Of a DNA stretch of 64,000 nucleotides, positions 60,284 to 64,000 are shown one piece after another (position 1 is the first letter of the stretch; every line of letters begins with the position of its first letter). The notes beneath the pieces are model-generated. The model saw only the letters and a program-made list of their open reading frames with translations. It was not told where the DNA came from and did no database searches. The stretch lies in NCBI RefSeq assembly GCF_003688935.1, contig NZ_REGE01000009.1:25815-89814 (forward strand), read 5' to 3'. Both the position numbers and the translations under genes were made by a program. The stretch comes from Corynebacterium macginleyi (GTDB lineage: Bacteria; Actinomycetota; Actinomycetes; Mycobacteriales; Mycobacteriaceae).

Positions 60284-61048
60284 ATGGACATCCTCATCCG
60301 TTCCACACCAGCAGAGGTGGCTGCTGCCGCTGCCGATATCTTTGTCCGCTATGCCAATGCTGGGGCGACGTTGGGCCTAGCCACGGGTTCTACTCCGGTA
60401 CCGCTGTATCAAGAACTTGTTGCTCGCTGCGAGCGCGGGGAGGTGAGTTTTGCTCGCAGCCGCGCCTTTCTCTTGGATGAATATGTGGGGCTAGACCGCA
60501 CCCATGAGCAGTCGTATTACTCCACCATCCGGCGCGTATTTACCAGCCACGTCGACTTCAACGATGAGTTAGTGCAGAGCCCAGAGGGCGATGCTGCGGA
60601 TCCGGACTGTGCCGCAGCCTCCTATGACCAGGCCATTCGCCATGCCGGTGGGATCGACATCCAGTTGCTGGGTATCGGAGGCAATGGGCACATCGGCTTT
60701 AACGAGCCCTCTAGTTCCTTACAATCGCGCACCCGCCGGCAAACGCTACACCCACGGACGGTGCACGATAATGCCCGCTTTTTCGAGAACACGGACAGCG
60801 TCCCCCGCTATGCGCTGACCCAGGGGCTCGCCACCATCAGCGAGGCCCGCCACTTATTGCTACTGGCCACCGGGGCCGGAAAGGCCACCGCGGTCCGCAA
60901 CATGGTGGAGGGCCCGCTATCTGCACACTGCCCGGCCTCGATCCTCCAGCTACACCCGCGGGCTACGGTGATTCTCGATGAAGACGCCGCTTCGCAGCTG
61001 GAGGATAACGAGTACTACCGCTTCGTGGATGAGCATCGCCCGCGCTAA
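60284..61048 (+). CDS. nagB: Glucosamine-6-phosphate deaminase
   Basis: 254 residues. Converts glucosamine-6-P to fructose-6-P and ammonia. LATGSTPVPLYQEL, LDEYVGL (catalytic Asp region), GIGGNGHIGFNEPSS and the HLLLLATGAGKA helix are present. It is short at the C-terminus, lacking the allosteric region of E. coli NagB, as in Gram-positives. AGGA site before ATG 60284. nagE starts 41 bases after. Confidence 0.95.
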   Translation: MDILIRSTPAEVAAAAADIFVRYANAGATLGLATGSTPVPLYQELVARCERGEVSFARSRAFLLDEYVGLDRTHEQSYYSTIRRVFTSHVDFNDELVQSPEGDAADPDCAAASYDQAIRHAGGIDIQLLGIGGNGHIGFNEPSSSLQSRTRRQTLHPRTVHDNARFFENTDSVPRYALTQGLATISEARHLLLLATGAGKATAVRNMVEGPLSAHCPASILQLHPRATVILDEDAASQLEDNEYYRFVDEHRPR

Positions 61049-61088
61049 ATCGCTCTTTACTTCTTTACACCTTTGGAGGACTCCTGAC

Positions 61089-63191
61089 GTGAAACTCTCT
61101 ATTATGGGCCCGCTGCAGCGGCTCGGAAAGGCGCTGATGGGCGCCGTGGCAGTTCTGCCTGTAGCAGCAATCCTCGGCGGCGTTGGCTACTGGATAGCTA
61201 GCGTTGCCGGCCAAGATAACGTGGTCGCGCAGCTACTGATTAGCTCCGGCGGTGCCGTGCTGGATAACCTGGGCTGGATCTTCGCCGTCGCTATTGCCTT
61301 CGGCCTGGCCAAGGACTCTAATGGCGCCTCCGCGCTGTCCGGCTTCCTCGCCTATGCCACCTTCATGAAGCTCTTGGGCCCCGATGCCGTTGCCGGTTAC
61401 CGTGGCATCGAAGACCCCGCAGCGCTTACTGGCGATGACGCCGTGGAATGGGCCGCCGAGGGCTGGAATGCGGTCGGTGACGGCAACGTCCTTTTCGGCA
61501 TCCTCGCCGGCATCATCGCCGCGATGGTCTATAACCGCTTCCACGGCACCAAGCTGCCGGACTTCCTGGCCTTCTTCTCCGGTCGCCGCCTCGTTCCCAT
61601 CCTCACCGCGCTTTTTGCCATCGTGGTCTCCGCCATCCTCTACTTTGTATGGCCCTTCATCTACCACGCGCTCTTCAACTTCGGTACCTCCATCCAGGGC
61701 CTCGGCGCCGCGGGAGCGGGCATCTACGGCGTGGCCAACCGCCTGCTCATCCCGACGGGCCTGCACCACGCGCTGAACTCCGTCTTCTGGTTTGATGTCA
61801 TCGGCATCAACGACATCGGTAACTTCCAATCCGGCCAGTCCACCCTCGACGCTGCCGCCACGGCCACCACTGCCGCAGAGTGCCCCGGCACCTGGGAGAA
61901 CGGACAGTGCACCGTGGACGGCGTGGTAGGACGCTACCAGGCCGGATTCTTCCCGGTCATGATGTTCGGCCTGCCAGGTGCCGCCCTGGCCATGTACCTG
62001 CGCGCGGATAAGGGCCGGCGCAAGGTCATCGGCTCCCTCATGGCCGCTGGTGCCCTGGCTTCCTTCTTTACCGGCGTGACTGAGCCGCTGGAGTTCTCCT
62101 TCATGTTCGTTGCCCCGCTGCTCTACGTGGTGCACGCGCTGCTGACCGGTCTCTCGGTGTTTATCGCCGCCGCGTTGGAATGGACCGCGGGTTTCGGGTT
62201 CTCCGCAGGTTTTGTGGACATGCTGCTGTCCTCGCAAAACCCGCTGGCCAATAAGTGGTACATGTTGCTCCTCATGGGCGTTATTTTCTTCGCCCTCTAC
62301 TTCGTCCTCTTCTACTACCTCATCGGCTGGTTTAACCTGAAGACCCCGGGCCGCGGTGAGGACGAGGACGCGCCTGAAGAAGACGATGCCGCCACGGGCG
62401 ATGATAAGACCGCCGGTTCCGCCGCTTGCATCATCGAGGGTCTCGGCGGCAAGGACAATATCGATTCGCTGGATTACTGCACCACCCGCCTGCGCGTGGG
62501 CGTGAAGGATCGCGCGCTTGTCGATGACCCCACTATCAAAAGCGCCGGCATTTCCGGCGTCATCCACCCTTCCGAAAAGAACGTGCAGGTCATCGTGGGG
62601 CCCTCCGTACAGTTCATGTTTGATGAGGTCAACCACCAGCTGCGCACCGGCTCCGCAACGGTAGCTACGAAGTCGGCGAAGCCTGGCATGAATGTTCGCC
62701 CTGCAGAGAAGATCGGCACCGATATAGAGCTCCATGCACCGTTCGAAGGCGCTGTCGTGCCGCTTTCTCAGGTCCCCGATGAGTCCTTTGCCCAGGGCAT
62801 GGTGGGCGAAGGCTTTGCCGTTATTCCTACCGTGATCGATGCCTTCGATGTCTGCGCCCCGGTCGATGGCACCATCACCATGGTCTTTAAGACCGGCCAT
62901 GCCTTCGGCATGCGGACCGAAGAGGGCCTTGACCTGCTCATTCACATCGGTATCGATACCGTTGAACTGAAGGGGGAGGGCTTTACCAAGCTCGCGGCTA
63001 AGGGCGATGTCGTCCGCGCCGGGACCCCCATCATCGCGGTAGAGGCAGAGAAGCTGCGCGAACGCGGCATCAACCTGATTACCCCGGTGGTCTGCCCCAC
63101 GGGAAAGCAGATCGCTGGAGTAAATATCGAACACGAGGGCCGCGCTGACCAAAGCGTTGCCGTCGCCCGCGTGCGGCCGGCTGAACACTAG
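61089..63191 (+). CDS. nagE: PTS N-acetylglucosamine-specific EIICBA
   Basis: 700 residues. Imports GlcNAc and phosphorylates it to GlcNAc-6-P, the NagA substrate. EIIC membrane part (about 1-420), EIIB with the phosphorylated Cys464 in DYCTTRLRVGVKD, and EIIA with His619 in LLIHIGIDTVEL; order C-B-A. GTG 61089 has a GGAGG site eight bases upstream. The frame extends to 60978 inside nagB without a ribosome site. EIIC specificity is assigned by operon. A 651-residue antisense frame in this gene is a shadow. Confidence 0.95.
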   Translation: MKLSIMGPLQRLGKALMGAVAVLPVAAILGGVGYWIASVAGQDNVVAQLLISSGGAVLDNLGWIFAVAIAFGLAKDSNGASALSGFLAYATFMKLLGPDAVAGYRGIEDPAALTGDDAVEWAAEGWNAVGDGNVLFGILAGIIAAMVYNRFHGTKLPDFLAFFSGRRLVPILTALFAIVVSAILYFVWPFIYHALFNFGTSIQGLGAAGAGIYGVANRLLIPTGLHHALNSVFWFDVIGINDIGNFQSGQSTLDAAATATTAAECPGTWENGQCTVDGVVGRYQAGFFPVMMFGLPGAALAMYLRADKGRRKVIGSLMAAGALASFFTGVTEPLEFSFMFVAPLLYVVHALLTGLSVFIAAALEWTAGFGFSAGFVDMLLSSQNPLANKWYMLLLMGVIFFALYFVLFYYLIGWFNLKTPGRGEDEDAPEEDDAATGDDKTAGSAACIIEGLGGKDNIDSLDYCTTRLRVGVKDRALVDDPTIKSAGISGVIHPSEKNVQVIVGPSVQFMFDEVNHQLRTGSATVATKSAKPGMNVRPAEKIGTDIELHAPFEGAVVPLSQVPDESFAQGMVGEGFAVIPTVIDAFDVCAPVDGTITMVFKTGHAFGMRTEEGLDLLIHIGIDTVELKGEGFTKLAAKGDVVRAGTPIIAVEAEKLRERGINLITPVVCPTGKQIAGVNIEHEGRADQSVAVARVRPAEH

Positions 63192-63312
63192 AATTCGCCC
63201 CTTCCAGCTTTTCTTTGATCCTGGCGGCCAGATCTAGAAGTTCTGAGGTTACCCTCGTTTGGTGGACACCCGATGAGTGCGGATCGTGTGTCCGTAAGAG
63301 AGGATGTTCATT

Positions 63313-63600
63313 ATGAGTCAACAACGCCAGAAGTACACACCGGAGTACCGGCGTGAAGCGGCTAACCTAGTAATCGAATCGCAGCGCCCGATTGCTCATG
63401 TAGCGAAAGAAATTGGTGTCGCACCTGGTCTTTTAGGCCGATGGGTAAAAAATGAGCGCGAACGGCGAGGGCCCCGGATGGGCTCAGCCAGGCGGATCTT
63501 CGTCCCGAGAATGCTCATCTGCGTCGTGAGCTTGCAGAAGCCAAGATGGATAATGAGTTTTTGTCACAAGCGACAGCTTTCTTCGCTTTAAAGCAAGGGC
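63313..63600 (+). pseudogene. IS3-family transposase OrfA remnant, frameshifted
   Basis: Frame 1 from ATG 63313 gives the helix-turn-helix YTPEYRREAANLVIES ... VAKEIGVAPGLLGRWVKNE. Near 63455-63480 the frame shifts, and the leucine-zipper part LSQADLRPENAHLRRELAEA then KMDNEFLSQATAFFALKQ is in the next frame. Typical OrfA parts, but broken and without an OrfB in the same direction. An IS end-like GGTGGACAC at about 63261-63269 lies upstream. Confidence 0.75.
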
Positions 63601-63636
63601 CTGACCCCCGAAAAGTGGACACATCGGGGGCTAGCT

Positions 63637-63880
63637 ATGCTGCTTTGGTCCATGTAGCTGAAGTCTCGGTTTCAAAGACATCAGGGGCTACAAGGTTGCA
63701 CCAGGAGTGCCGCCGACGCGTGTTACAAGCGCATGCACCACCGGAAGACATCCTGCCGGCAGGTCATCGGATCGTCAAAAACTTTCCTATCACGCAGCAC
63801 TTCCCGCTTTAAAGTGGCGTTAAACGATTCTGCCAAGGCGTTATCAGCACTCGTTCCTACTGCTGTCATGGACGGTCAAG
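63637..63880 (-). pseudogene. IS3-family OrfB C-terminal remnant, frameshifted, opposite orientation
   Basis: On the minus strand AVGTSADNALAESFNATLKRE is the DDE integrase-core end including the catalytic Glu, then DVFRWCMR, a one-base insertion near 63724, and NTRRRHSWCNLVAPDVFE in another frame to a TAG at about 63637. The IS end-like GACCCCCGAAAAGTGGACAC lies at 63603-63622. Only the last quarter of OrfB is left. Confidence 0.75.
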
Positions 63881-64000
63881 TCCCGTGTAGTGGTGTAGCC
63901 GTTTGTGCTTTCGGCTCGGTATTCAGTTCTGTGTTTGAGGTCAGGCGGTTAGCTGGTTGTGGTCACCATTGGCGTCTCCTGTGCGGTGCATGAGGTGTCT
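63873..64000. mobile_element. Possible end of another IS at the right edge
   Basis: The OrfB reading stops at about 63873 where unrelated sequence (GACGGTCAAGTCCCGTGTAG and beyond) begins. It reads like an IS terminal region, but the window ends before any transposase motif appears. Family not assigned. Confidence 0.35.

Noticed and set aside
61233..63188. 651-residue reading frame antisense to nagE
   Set aside because: It follows the codon-third-position GC bias of nagE, has no recognisable domain, and nagE is complete with all PTS motifs.

Overview
This window is chromosomal DNA from a Corynebacterium: an actinobacterium of moderately high GC and a non-diphtheriae, skin/environment-type genome by gene content. 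The assignment is inferred from gene order: trpDC(F)BA; cca / NUDIX / DUF6049 / MurJ-pseudokinase / sigM / trxB / trxC / cwlM; parB-parA-rsmG-yidC-yidD-rnpA-rpmH // dnaA-dnaN-recF-dciA-gyrB // gyrA-DUF3566-tRNA-Ile-tRNA-Ala // cwsA-like // ppiA. This is the replication-origin region shared by corynebacteria and mycobacteria. Many genes have a TANNNT -10 hexamer 7-8 nt before the start codon, which fits the leaderless transcription common in this group.

Layout. 0-4.5 kb: the distal trp operon (trpD is cut by the left edge). It carries ParB-binding parS palindromes inside trpCF and trpA, followed by two more in the next intergenic gaps. 4.6-10.3 kb: transporters (dicarboxylate/amino-acid symporter, SBF-type transporter, AzlCD exporter), an SdpI-like protein, a Tat-exported Rieske lipoprotein and YqgE. 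10.3-25.6 kb: cca facing NUDIX, a DUF6049 protein, a MurJ flippase fused to a pseudokinase, YceI, PepN, SigM, the thioredoxin system and CwlM. CwlM is an amidase-like protein that has lost its zinc ligands, so both it and MurJ look like parts of the peptidoglycan precursor control system known in mycobacteria. 25.7-31.5 kb: an MHS transporter, parAB, rsmG, yidC, yidD, rnpA and rpmH.

31.5-34.5 kb is oriC. DnaA boxes lie both upstream of dnaA and between dnaA and dnaN. dnaN, recF, dciA, gyrB and gyrA follow. A DHA2 exporter, a DUF6918 protein and a small ribbon-helix-helix / Doc-like pair with its own palindromic operator lie between gyrB and gyrA. 45.4-50 kb holds tRNA-Ile, two identical tRNA-Ala genes, MarR, Mpg, a polysaccharide deacetylase, a GNAT enzyme and a CwsA-like coiled-coil membrane protein. 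50.2-56 kb: metF-metE, dihydroxyacetone kinase and ppiA. 56.8-63.2 kb: a CrtI-like oxidoreductase, a membrane protein and the nagA-nagB-nagE operon for N-acetylglucosamine use. The right edge is broken, mutually nested insertion-sequence debris.

The most unusual signal is a second, dense cluster of perfect DnaA boxes at 56.51-56.83 kb, about 22 kb from oriC. It sits between a doubly disrupted rhomboid gene and the oxidoreductase, whose start codon lies inside one of the boxes. It has as many perfect 9-mers as I find in oriC itself, and is a candidate DnaA-titration or reactivation locus.
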